Shown here piece by piece: positions 25,775-37,216 of a stretch of 64,000 bases of DNA. Location of the stretch: the NCBI GenBank assembly GCA_947568835.1, contig OX387604.1, positions 24,209,076 to 24,273,075 of the forward strand, in the 5' to 3' direction. This DNA is from Protonemura montana (lineage: Eukaryota; Arthropoda; Insecta; Plecoptera; Nemouridae). Both the position numbers and the translations under genes were made by a program. The notes under the pieces are model-generated. The model saw only the letters and a list, made by a program, of their open reading frames with translations, was not told the origin of the DNA and ran no database searches. Positions within the stretch are counted from its first letter, which is position 1. Every line of letters starts with the position of its first letter.

Positions 25775-26728
25775 GAAATATTGATTATGGAATATGGTAT
25801 AGTGTGTAAGCGAAATGGATAATGGCATTCCTGTGCACCGTTCACAATGAGAAAATGTGGTGTAGTGATATGGTTTATAGAATAAGAAATGAATTAAATC
25901 CATTTCTTATGACTATTTCTTATAACAGCAAAATTCTGACCAATCGGGTGACGTTACTAATGATGTCAAATGACTAGCATTTATGTGTTTTGGGGTATTT
26001 TCTTCCAAGTCAAATCAAACACTCTCAAGATCAAAAGATGGAAGATTTTATTTTTAATGATAAGGTGGAATTCGAAGATGACGACCCAGATGACGACAGA
26101 AACAGCGACGAAATTTCAATTTCGCTAGTGGAGCCCTATCCTTGTATTTATTCCAAAAATGCATTGATCCCGTCTTTTGTTGTTAGGACGAACGTCCCAT
26201 TGCCTGTTTGGAGTTCTAAAAGACCTAGTTAGAAAATTACCAAGATTTTCACTCTCCACACAATACATATAGTTGCAAAATAATTCCAATGCAAGACAAT
26301 CGAATGTAAGTTAGATATTATAGGCGCATAGAATGTAGGCAGGTCCAAGTGACTAGGGTTGACAGTTTTGAGGTTAGAGTATTGGTAGATATTTGCAATC
26401 ATATCAATTCCAAGCATCATAATCCACATGTGGAGAATAATAATGTCATCCTCGAATAGTAGGTCTTCATAAGGCATTGTCGCAATTTATGGGACCAAAT
26501 ACTTTTAAATAATTTCTTGATGAGTTTTATGGTTAGGATTCTGTTTCTGTACAGCTGTTGCCACGGCCACTGAAACTTGAACTATTCAAGACAAAAATGA
26601 TGACCTAAGGGTGGGGGTGAACCAAATTTTCCGGTGAACTACTATCAAACCTAGCGTAGAAATAAACGGCTATTGTGGCCCACCTATGTCATTATATAAC
26701 ACTTACCATATTCCATAATCAATATTTC
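25775..26728. mobile_element. DNA-transposon relic bounded by perfect 25-bp inverted repeats
   Basis: GAAATATTGATTATGGAATA-TGGTA at 25775-25799 is the exact reverse complement of 26704-26728. The interval is 954 bp. Inside, 26038-26229 encodes an acidic 63-residue frame (MEDFIFNDKVEFEDDDPDDD...) whose function I cannot assign. No transposase core or clear target-site duplication is visible, so the class is open and the element is probably non-autonomous. Confidence 0.5.
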
Positions 26729-26739
26729 GCAACAAGTAA

Positions 26740-27960
26740 CAAGTAACAATAGGTTACTATGTTTAAACAATTACAGCAATTCTTTGTAGCTATATAAAAA
26801 AACAACTCTCGCAGCCAAAATAGTTTTCCCGCAACTATCAGTGGTTTCACTGATTGGGTTGTTCGACCAACCCTTTGTTGCCGCGACTCCGATAATGTCC
26901 TTGGCTACATTTGGGCATTTACTGGGATTCGCGGTAGAATATGATCAACATATCAGCGTACCATGCCCCAGAGGCATAGGCATGAACTAGGCTGCCGCTG
27001 CGGGCGACAAATTTCAGAAAAGGTGATTGTCTCCTCTGAAATAGTTCCTTTCCTAATTTTCACAATTAATCCAAAACTATGTTTCTGTTTGATCAGACGA
27101 GACATTGTGCTGGATGAGCGACACCTTTGTTCACCGCGCTGCAAGCAGCCTCGCTAGTAAAATTTGACTATAGACAACGACATATTATTTTTGGTTTTAC
27201 CGCGTAAGAGGCCATGGACGATAACACCCAACTATTCTCAAATATCGGAAATAGTAAAACCCCTGTTCTATGGCTAAACTTGCGCAAATATAATCATCTA
27301 ATCGTAGAAAGAATGCTTGACCAACGGTGTTGAAAGAAGTCTTGCTTCTTCGAGTGTCTCACAAAATTAGATTGAAAAAAGCCATGGGTTTGAGAGGTTT
27401 CAAAATCTCAAAGAACATAAGTGAGGTCGTATTATGTTGTTTGCACCTGCGGTAATCTCGGCCAAGCTACATAGCAAGCTTGCGAGCTCTCTGTCAAAAA
27501 TACAATAGTAACCAGCTATCAATCAATCAATCAATCAATAAATTAAATCAATCAAATCAATCAATCAAGAAGTCTTCAATACGATGGCAATATTTATCAA
27601 AACACATCGTCACTTGCATATCGATGATTTCTTCTCATGGCCATGAGAAGAATCCTTATATCGAGCATCCTTATAACGAATTAAAATTCTATCCCAAGCT
27701 GGACCTCATCACTGCCCATATTACAGATTACAGTTACCGGACTTTGAAACATGCATTCCCTGGACAACAAACATTGCAAACAAACAAACAAACAGTCTTG
27801 ACCAGACTTGAAAAAAATGTGACCCATGTTTGGCAAATTTCCCGATGCAATTAAAATGATATGATCTTCATCGGTAACCGGTACATCCTGATAGCTTATT
27901 CCATGGATTTGCAGGCGAAAAATACACGTTAATTGTTATTATTGCACCTCGACGACCGAC
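26740..27960. other. Intergenic with an ATCA microsatellite
   Basis: A TCAA/ATCA tetranucleotide run lies at about 27518-27568. Open frames are short and unconvincing; no gene seen. Confidence 0.45.
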
Positions 27961-27984
27961 AACAGGGTTAATCTCACCCGTTTT

Positions 27985-28615
27985 ACCACTCTCCTGATGG
28001 GTGTATGACACCCATCCAATACCTGACCCAGCGCAGTGTTGCTTAACTTTCATCCCTCCAACCTCTCTCCCGAACAGAACTGGTCATGTGTATAATGGTC
28101 ACCCATCCAATACCTGACCCAGCGCAGTGTTGCTTAACTTTTATCCCTCCAACCTCTCTCCCGAACAGAACTGGTCATGTTTATGATGGTCACCCATCCA
28201 ATACCTGACCCAGCGCAGTGTTGCTTAACTTTCATCCCTCCAACCTCTCTCCCGAACAGAACTGGTCATGTGTATAATGGTCACCCATCCAATACCTGAC
28301 CCAGCGCAGTGCTGCTTAACTTTCATCCCTCCAACCTCTCTCCCGAACAGAACTGGTCATGTGTATGATGGTCACCCATCCAATACCTGACCCAGCGCAG
28401 TGTTGCTTAACTTACATCCCTCCAACCACTCTCCCAAACAGAACTGGTCATGTGTATGATGGTCACCCATCCAATACCTGACCCAGCGCAGTGTTGCTTA
28501 ACTTCCATCCCTCCAACCTCTCTTCCGAACAGAACTGGTCATGTGTATGATGGTCACCCATCCAATACCCGACCCAGCGCAGTGTTACTTAACTTTCATC
28601 CCACGAGGACCGGTA
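27985..28615 (-). repeat. 91-bp tandem array made from the 5S-like SINE head, seven units
   Basis: The landmark CCCATCC occurs at 28011, 28102, 28193, 28284, 28375, 28466 and 28557, exactly 91 bp apart. Each unit on the minus strand runs from AAGCAACACTGCGCTGGGTC through GGTATTGGATGGGTGACCAT to GGGATGAAAGTT and then back into AAGCAACAC. So the unit is an internal SINE segment with the same junction each time; the last unit keeps the outer head (ACCGGTATTTCC...CGGTTTG). Each unit retains the C-box-like promoter motif. Confidence 0.9.
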
Positions 28616-28619
28616 TTTC

Positions 28620-29755
28620 CAACCGTTCGGTTTGTATATAGAGTACCCAATATAATCTTTATATCGTAATGACAACAGGCAAAAGATATAAGTTTTTATG
28701 TCAAGTTCGCTGGACCTTTTTAAATCAGAGTTCTTTGTGATTTTATTTGTTTATGATACATATTTCCGTGGCACTTTAAAAAACTGTCACATCGATTCTT
28801 TGTGGCTGTTTCCATGGTGAGATTTGAAAAAGTAAAGAAGCAGATAGATATATCATAGATACCGTTATGAATCAACGGCGACACGGAGTAACACCTGCAA
28901 AAGATTGACAGGCTTCGAGGCGTGGGATCGACCAAAGATTGTTTGACCAATCGGCCGGATGATGCCGCCAAACGATATTAGGGAGCAGGTATTTTAGTTA
29001 GGGCCTTCCGACCTGCAGTGCGCTCTTTAAAGATTCAATGACAATGACAGTACCTTCCCCTAAAGAGCGCACTTTGTTCACCGCAGTGGATAGATAACAA
29101 TCTCAAAAAAATTCACTCAAACACGACTGTGAGGAAAATTAACTACCATAAATTTATAATTTTATATCAATGTACCGTTTAATACGTTCTAAAATCAATG
29201 AATTATATATAGCAAAAAAAACTTAAACTTGGATCAATCTGTGCTTGGATGTAAATATAATTACTTTCTCAGAACATTGGCTAAAAACAAACGAAGGAGA
29301 TTATGCACTTATTTAGCTGCAGCATTACATCGACATTTGCGTTGTGAAGGTTGCTTTGTGACATGCTAGAGACAGAAATTATGCAATTGTTTTGTTGTAA
29401 GAAAAAGAGTACCCCGTTCTGGCAACATTGTCACATTATCTACACCAACCAATAAACGCTTCGATCGCCTTTTCGCGTAGTAAGGATGAGCGATTTAAGA
29501 TGAGTTTTTGATTTGAGTTGTTACCAATCAACAATAGATGCGTTTTTCGACGCAATTTGGGGGCCGCAAATGTATATTCCTTGTGTTGAAATGTTTTGTT
29601 GCTCTAAACAGTCACACACACACGCACACAGACAAGTGATTTTTGGAGCAGTGTAATAGAGAGGATTTTGCTCGCTTCCCTCGCTCATTCAATTAGAAAT
29701 ATATTTTGCATTCTCTTATTGTTTGCTACCAGAGGGCGCTCCAATATGGGAATAA
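28620..29755. other. Intergenic, no gene seen
   Basis: Contains a small perfect hairpin with 13-bp arms (AGTGCGCTCTTTA at 29017-29029, TAAAGAGCGCACT at 29061-29073) and a short CA run near 29612. No exon recognised. Confidence 0.45.
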
Positions 29756-29759
29756 AGTC

Positions 29760-29875
29760 TTACATATCACATTATAGGCTCAATATCATCCATTCATTCA
29801 CCGACACCATGAGCCCAGTGCAACAATCCCAGTTATTAAAACAGTGCGTTCGTTAAACATCACAATTCGGATCAC
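29760..29875 (+). repeat. SINE 3' tail fragment
   Basis: CATTCATTCACCGACACCAT and AAACAGTGCGTTCGTTAAAC match the 3' end of the 5S-derived SINE. The head is missing (5' truncation or decay). Confidence 0.6.
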
Positions 29876-30139
29876 AATTAGTCAACGAGTGTAAATTTAC
29901 TTTTCGAAGCTTTTCTTTCCTTAGCGGTTACTACATTGATGACTTGCAAAGCGCTTTAATCCCACGCGCAGCCAACCCTTATCCCTAAGTCGCGTCAATG
30001 CGTCGTCAATCTGTCACTTGATAGCTTTAATTGCAAACGCCTTGTTAACACTTGCCAGCAAGACGTTGAAGTTGAATGGGTTGCCTAACTAACAACACGT
30101 GACGTACTATGGTAGGGGAGGAGATTATTAAGCCCGTCC

Positions 30140-30290
30140 CAAAAACATCGGTCGCTAGTTGAGGCGCAGTTTACACGGCTGCAGTTTCCACTTGGGGAGC
30201 AGTTTGCAGGGCCGCACAAAACAGAGCCGCACAAAACACTCGTTGAGGCGCAGAAAACAGAGGCGCACTTTACGCTCTCCCAAATTAAGA
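30140..30290 (-). repeat. TGTTTTGTGCGGCTC-type short-unit repeat, copy 2 (inverted)
   Basis: On the minus strand this reads GTGCGCCTCTGTTTTCTGCG... and ...TGTTTTGTGCGGCCCTGC, homologous to the block at 24560-24730. Confidence 0.65.
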
Positions 30291-30639
30291 ACTAAGAACA
30301 GTTGCACATAAGGTTGCACCATGAAGCTGAATAGCCTTACTTCTTTAGAACAGTTAAGTGGAAAGAACAGTTGAAACTATTTTTTTCTCTAAGGTAGAAC
30401 CGTTGTAGAACATTTAGAACAGTTGACACATTCCCTATTTGAAATCAAAGCATTTTTCAAATCAACTTTATAAAGCCTATTAATAACGTTTTGGTGCTAA
30501 GTTACGGGGATTTGAAGTCATAATTTCATTCTTGTTCACCGTGAGCCAGCCTAAGTAAATATTCACGAATTAACTGATGAATAAAAAAATTCGGTGTTCT
30601 TAAATTTAGCGCACTCTCCAGCAGCCAAACGACTGCTCC

Positions 30640-31070
30640 GATTTGAACCAAATTTGCAGAGCACATTTAAGTGCTCTCAACTTAAACACCATGCATTTTT
30701 AAGAGAAATCAATCAAATAGTTTTGAAACTATTCAAAATTTTCAGATTTGTATCGATTATGCTGTACAGCACTGCAGTACGTACCTACTGCCAAAAGTAT
30801 TTGATATTTTCTCACCAAACTTTGTAAAGATATTATTAAATAGTTCCGATTATAAGAAGTTATAAAAATTAAGTAGTTCCGAAGTTTTTAACCCCTTTGT
30901 GTTTTCTTTCTCTTTTGATTACACATTTCCAACTTAATTTTGTGAATTTTTGCTGTTTTGCTTTTTCTATACAATGAATCAGCTTCACATTTTATCGTCC
31001 CAAAATATTGCTACGTTCATCTTACAACGCAACTCAAATTGCGTTGCCCTAATAGCGCGAAGCCTTCGCG
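30640..31070 (+). repeat. Dispersed AT-rich repeat, copy A
   Basis: Shares a chain of matches with 42500-42780: a CAAACTTTG-AAAGAT block, AGTTCCGAAGTTTTT, TTTGTGTTTT-TTTC, TGCTGTTTTGCTTT, and a CAACGCAACTCAAATT end. Shorter relatives of the end occur at 39805 and 60765. Confidence 0.5.
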
Positions 31071-31301
31071 TACATAGGGGTGGATTGACCTATAGCTGAG
31101 CATGGGGGAGATGTTTTTTACTTGCAGCCATATATAGGCTACGTTCTTGCTTCAGTATTTGCCGTGGCAACGTGCCGTGGATTCGGTCTCTTCGGCGATG
31201 TTTGTGTTTACATTTTCAATACAGAAGTAAAATGCTCCAAATGTTTTTAAAGAGAAGTTTACCATTTAAACCAATGATTTGGAATAAATAGCTAAATAAC
31301 C

Positions 31302-34300
31302 ATGTCCAAGTCTTCGTTATATCAAGAAACAATGGTGGAGGTAGGTACCTACACCAATTTAACCTCAAATTTGGTAAGATCATCTTAGCTATGATCATAG
31401 CTAGATGTTAAAGTAAGTTAAATCCTGAACTCGGAAGCTGTGTACGCCTTGGCGCACTACTGGCAACCGAGATATTTATTGGTCACATTCATGTTCAGCA
31501 CACATGTTTCTTGTACTTTTGTTCCACTACTTCTATAACCGTGGCTATCTGGTGACAAATGACCTTTTTTCAACAGCAAATATACACACAACCAGTGATT
31601 GTGATTCATCCAGGGTCACTTTACTTGCGAATTGGACTGGCATCCGATTTTAACCCTGTAACTGTGCTCCATGCCATCGCCAGGAAGCGGAAAGCAGGTG
31701 GTCCTAAGCACATTGATTCATTCTTCCCCCACCAAGATGTCAAGGTGAGTGATGTGATGTGAATGTAAATCTCGAGGCAGACTGTTTGCTGCGATTTTTT
31801 ACGAGCCTGACAGAAGCGTTTTGGTCTTCCATCCAAGTAATTTCTTATTGGGTGCAGTCGAAGCAGCTGCTGCAGGAGATGGAAGATGCTCGTCTTCAAG
31901 TGTCACACACGCTGCAGTCCTGCCTTCAGTCTGGGGGAGAGCGTCGCTATGCCACCCCACCCCAGCAAATTGCTGCTTTTAATCGCCGGTCCAGCCCCGA
32001 GCTCGTGCACGGAACGGAAGCAAGCAGTGACTGGGAGCTGCCCAAGGCAGACCTCGCGGTGGGAGATGAAATCCTTTTTTTAAATCCGTCCTTGGACTAT
32101 AATGTACACTTCCCTTTCCGTCGAGGAGAACTGAACATTCATGGTGGCCCTGGGGGATCGCTGACTGCTGTTTTAGCTGACATAGAAACCATTTGGTCAC
32201 ACATTATAAACGTGAAACTGAAAATTCCTACGTCAACTCTAAAGGTACGATCCGTTGTTTTAAATCCTGTGATATTTTGTTGAGTTATTTCAATTTTTTT
32301 TTTCAATTTTTTCAATTTTTATCTAACTATGTTAACGTAGTTTTTTTTCGTGTGCTTGCTTTTAGTACCACAATGCTGTGCTGATTATACCTGACATATA
32401 CAATCGCCAGCACTTAAAGGAACTTGTGACATTACTGCTCACTAAAGTAGGATTTGGAGGCTGTTTTCTAGTTCAGGTTGGTTGCCTCTACTCCATGTTT
32501 TGTTGCATATGGTCGAGAGATATTGAACGGCTATCTCTTCAAATAAGAAAGCTAAGACATAAAGCTAAACTTGTGACAAAATGTGCCTAACACCATGACA
32601 CAAGACATGTGTTAAAGTTAGGGAAATGCATTTCATAGGAAGTGATCTAAAAAAGGTCCCAAAGTCAAAATTTCTTGAAAAGGGAAAAAATCTTAAAAGT
32701 GAAATTAGTAAGTCATTTTTGGCGATAGTAACGGCGAGTTTCCGCAGAAACCTGTGCATATTCTGACATATTTTTTAAAAAGAACTTAAAGTTTTCACAA
32801 ACTTTAGAGATAATTTTCTTTCTGAAGAAATGTTGATAGCTCTAAGCTGACTGGAAGTGGTGCAAACAGACCGGTCATCTCATCAATGACCTGCAGCAAC
32901 AATAGTTTGTGTGTCTTGATATTCAGGAAATAACAAATACGCTCTTTTAGGATCACGTTGCTGCAACATTTGGTGCAGGCTTGGGCTTTGCTTGTGTCGT
33001 TGATGTCGGCGATCAAAAAACGTCAGTGTCTTGCGTCGAAGATGGAATTTCTCACCCAAATACTCGGGTAAATAGTCAAGAGACTTTTTTCAGTAATTAC
33101 TTTGGTTTTATTGTAATCACAGTTATCGATAGGCATTGTACATATTGTAAACATATCAACTCTCTTGGCATGGAGAGAAATTTCTAGACTTATGTGGTCA
33201 TGGTGATATTAACCCTGAACACATACCTATGGTCTAGAGTTAACAAATTTAAAAAATTTAACGTATCTTAGATTTTTTTGAGAATTGCTAGTAGGTAAAG
33301 CAAAGTATTTGAGCAAGCAGAACTGCCCTTGTACTAGTAAAACTGCCTTTATACCAGCAGAACTGCCCTTGTGACTGAAATGAATTATTAACGTAACAGT
33401 CTGCATGTTTTGGGGCAGGTACGAATGGAATACGGAGGTGCAGACATCACCCAGACGTTCCACTGGCTGCTACAAAAGTGTGCCTTCCCTTACAAGACTT
33501 GCTGCCTGACTGACAGATTGGACGCTCTACTGTTGCACAAGCTTAAGGAAGATTTCTGCCACGTAAACCTGGTGAGTACGGGCAAATGCATTCCTTCTTG
33601 CGTTTAACCATCCAAGCCTGTCTGACTGCGGTGTTGAAAACAACAGTTCAGATCTTCAAAGTTATGTGACACTGTGCAGGGTCAGTTATTGGATGGGTGG
33701 CCATCATACTAATGGCCAGATCTATTTAGGAGAGGTTGGAGGTTTTGAGTTAGTACAACTACTTCACTTGCATTTCTTATCAACCTCTGGACAGCATGGA
33801 TTTGCAGAGGAATCCTGTTGCTAGAGTTGTACCGAGTGGAGTGCCGTGGAAAAATCTATTAAAGAATGGATCGGGTCAAAATGAATTAATGACCCTCCTC
33901 TGCAGTTTTTATCTTCTAATTTATGTTTGAGGAGGCTGGTGTTGGGTTTTTAGTAATAGCTTTTCTTAGGCAGGAAAGACAGGGATCGCAACTTACTGGA
34001 GATGAAAATTGTTGTCAAATGGTGCAATTATCAAGAAATTAAGAATTATCAAGAAATTTGGAGAATTTTCCGAGAATTTTAATTTTTTAACCTTTTGGCG
34101 AGTTGCTTTTGTCACTGTTAGAATAACAAAACACAAACACAACAAACCAATCAATGCATCAGGTGGTGATGGAAAGACAGTGATTGACAGTCTTACCAGG
34201 TCTTCGAGCCTAAATAGCTCGCTCTTTCAATCGACTTAAAAAGAGATTCTTAGAACCAAGTTGATGGAACATTCCTTCACAGAACACATTAAAAGGCACA

Positions 34301-36097
34301 GCTAATTGCAAAGTAATTGCATTGCTAATTTGCAAAGTGCTGAAGGAACGTGCATATTTTTCTTGAGAATTAACGAATACTTGCTTTATTTTACAGAACA
34401 TTTGTGGCTCTCAAGAAAAGCAATTTGTTGTAAAACGACCGAAAAATCCAGTCCAAAGATTTACGCTTCAGGTAGGTACTTAATAATTGTGTTTGTATGC
34501 CTGAGTGGGGGTGTGTACTTGCGTAGTCACAGTGTGAAAGACACTTAGTAATGAGTAATGACAACATTCATAAGATATGCAATAACTGGTACCTAGTGAA
34601 AAAGCTGATGTATTGTGCAGTGGGATTGAAGATTTATTTTGCCTGTATTAATGTTTTTGGTAAATGCTAATAATTTTTGGCAATTTGTTACAGGTTGGTG
34701 ATGAGTGTATTGTTGCCCCATTGAGCTTGTTCCAAACGGAACTGTTTGGGATCTCTGGGAAGAAGGTTTTGTATGTACAGGAGCGTTCAATCGGAGACCC
34801 AGAGGACCCGCACGATGACAACTATTTACGAGAAACTAGCGTAAGCAGCAAAATTTAAAAGCGTAGCATAAAAAAATCAGTTATCAGGGTTTAAAACCCT
34901 TGAATTATCATTTGAATGATGATGCTGTATTCTCACTTCTATGCCAGCTTTAGCAAAGCAGAGTTTTGAATGAATGTGTCGATTTCGTGTCAAGACTCTT
35001 TTGTGTTTTCCAGCGACGTGCAGTTAAGGAGTCGCTGGAGGCATCCTTCAGCCTGACACCTTCCGACATTGAGGTCTCGGCAATGGATGGAGGGTCTGCG
35101 TCGCTGGCTGAAGACGATATCGTGGTGGATGCTATCGATGCAGCGCCCATCAGTATGAAAGACGTCGAGTCCAAAGACTTTGTTGTAGGGCCGGGCCAAG
35201 TGTTGGGCCTCGACCAGGCCATCCTGCAAAGTATCGACAGATGCTGTGAGTAGCATTTTTTTGTGCGTTATCGAAAGCTTTTCAGTAACCTATTATGGTA
35301 TTTGAGCGACACTCTACTTCTCCTGTTTAGAAATTGGAACTCAGAATAGGACTGGATCAGCTACACAACATGCCTTGCCTTATCTTACCTTGCCATAACT
35401 AACAATTAAGTCACCTTCTAAGAGACATCAACTTCACTCGTCCTTGGTTACCAATCTGTATGGATTTGTGGAGGAATCCTGTCGTGTTTTAATGTACTTA
35501 GGAAGGGATATGAAGCCAGTTGTTTACTTGATACACTTTGACAGTAGTAGGCTATGTGCTGGCACCGGGTTTCCCCGTCCTCACTTTTAGGATTCATTGT
35601 TCTCATTCATCACTGGCTGACTCACAGACGTCATTAGACCAGTGCTGTAGGCTCTGAATGTGTTCAAAAGAGTGCATAGCTTAAAGCAACAAATCGATTG
35701 AATCTAAAGATTTTTAGGAACAGCTCTCTCCAAGCTTGCTTGGAATCACCAATTTGAACAATTGTGATAATTGAAAACTATTCTCACTTTTCCAGCTACT
35801 GACGACTTAAAGCGGAAGATGTACAGCTGCATTTTGGTGGTTGGTGGCGGGATGAAATTCACTGGCATCGAAACGTGGCTGAAGAACCGTATTTCGCTGC
35901 AAACTCCGTGCTTGTTCCGACCAGAACAGCTGGATATCGTGACTCGGCCCAAAGACACCGATCCTCAGCACACCAGCTGGAGGGGGGCAGCGATCATGTC
36001 TTGCCTCGAGTCCTCCCAAGAGTTGTGGATACGGCCCGCAGAGTGGGAGAAAGCTGGCGTGAAGATCTTGAGGGAACGGGCGCCATTTATATGGTAG
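31302..36097 (+). CDS. ACTR8: Actin-related protein 8 (INO80 complex subunit), complete
   Basis: ARP8 is a nuclear actin-related protein of the INO80 remodeler, in the ARP/actin module on the HSA helix. Eleven exons join in phase: 31302-31340, 31577-31744, 31858-32244, 32366-32476, 32951-33067, 33419-33571, 34397-34471, 34694-34840, 35014-35245, 35796-36097; I count ten borders that all obey GT-AG. The product is 576 residues (human 624). Visible landmarks are VIVIHPGSLYLRIG (first actin-fold strand), GGPGGSLTAVLADIETIWSH, VDVGDQKTSVSCVEDG (phosphate-2 loop region), DPEDPHDDNYL, and ILVVGGGMKF with the ending RERAPFIW. I place the start in a short first exon (MSKSSLYQETMVE, donor GTAGGT) because the next exon begins after CTTTTTTCAACAG; a frame starting at 31559 inside that acceptor is the alternative. 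Introns carry SINE fragments at 33640 and 35410. AATAAA signals are at 36384 and 36868. Correction to the count: ten exons are listed and used. Confidence 0.94.
33640..33850 (+). repeat. SINE fragment in an ACTR8 intron
   Basis: GGTCAGTTATTGGATGGGTG (5S C-box region), GGAGAGGTTGGAGG and CAGCATGGATTTGCAGAGGA identify the head and middle of the 5S-derived SINE, diverged and lacking the tail. Confidence 0.75.
35410..35700 (+). repeat. SINE body and tail in an ACTR8 intron
   Basis: TATGGATTTGTGGAGGAATC, TGGCACCGGGTTTCCCCGTC, GTCATTAGACCAGTGCTGTA and a degraded GTGCATAGCTTAAAGCAACA tail match the SINE from the middle to the 3' end; the 5S head is absent. Confidence 0.75.
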
Positions 36098-37056
36098 CAC
36101 GTCTCTGGACAAGCCTTGAAAGCTTTAAAAGGCTTCTGAATCGTCAAGGTGCGAAATAAGTTTTGCCATTTCAGTTCTAAATGCTGTCTGTTCTTATCAA
36201 AAAAAATGTTCAGTTGAATTTCAATTTCTGACCCTACATTTTTGGAATTAACTCTAGTCATGGACTAAGAGACCAAGCAAATCATTTGAACCAAGCAAGA
36301 TTGAGTGATTAGTGGAGTTTTGATTTTTGGGGTGTGATTTTTTATTTTTGCAAGCAAGATTGATGGAAAGTGGTTATTTATGCAATAAAAAAAAAACTAC
36401 CACTCATAATAACACACAATTTTTCGACATCTTATATCTATAGCTGCAGTTTTAATAGGAAAAGATTACAAGGTTGGCACAAGATTCAAGCAAGATCCAT
36501 AGTGATAATCGTTCATCATCCGTCTGCTTCCCAAAAAATGCTTCATGCGAAGGTCTAGCTTGGAAACCCTCCTTTCATTGTAGCACTGTTACTCTGGCCA
36601 AAATCTGAAACAGTTTTTTTTTGAAAGTCTAGAGCCTGCTAAAAACTGTTAGGCAAGAATTTAGAAACAATTGTGCTTTTGATTATTACATTTTGTTATG
36701 CTAAATATTAGGTACATGCCAAACCAAGAACAGACATCTAAGTTGTCTTTCATTAGCAACAACATGCTACTTTGGATTATTAAGTAGCTTGTTGTGCTAA
36801 GAATTGAATTTAGTGTGAATAATCAAATACTTCGATATGCTTTCTGTGAAGGCCTGTCAAAGTCAGTAATAAAACCAGACATTCAATGTATTATGTCAAT
36901 AAACACATATTTTTCACCTCAATGTTAGCTATTAACCCATTGTCCAACACATCAGCATGACCAGGGTAGGGATCATGTAACTTTATCTCGGTAAATTCCA
37001 GGGTTAATACACGTTAATCAACAAGATAAATTCGTGACCTTCAAAAAAAGTTATGA
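36098..37056 (+). other. ACTR8 3' UTR and spacer
   Basis: Candidate polyadenylation signals AATAAA lie at 36384, 36868 and 36898. AT-rich; no other gene seen. Confidence 0.5.
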
Positions 37057-37064
37057 TCGATACC

Positions 37065-37096
37065 TAGAGAAAATAATACGTATTATTTTCTCTAAG
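37065..37096. mobile_element. 32-bp palindromic mini-element with perfect 8-bp target duplication
   Basis: TAGAGAAAATAATACG-TATTATTTTCTCTAAG contains a perfect 28-bp palindrome. It is flanked on both sides by TCGATACC (37057-37064 and 37097-37104). The termini match those of the 8436-8473 element. Confidence 0.65.
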
Positions 37097-37216
37097 TCGA
37101 TACCCTGGTGTAGTTAGATGTGCAGCAGAGGCAAGATGCAAGCTTGGTTAGAACTGGACTGCGCTTCTTACAAGATGCTCTTATACTTGTAACAAACCAA
37201 TGTAGTTGTACCGATT

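Noticed and set aside
27985..28615. CRISPR-like regular array
   Set aside because: The units are contiguous 91-bp repeats without unique spacers, in a eukaryotic genome.
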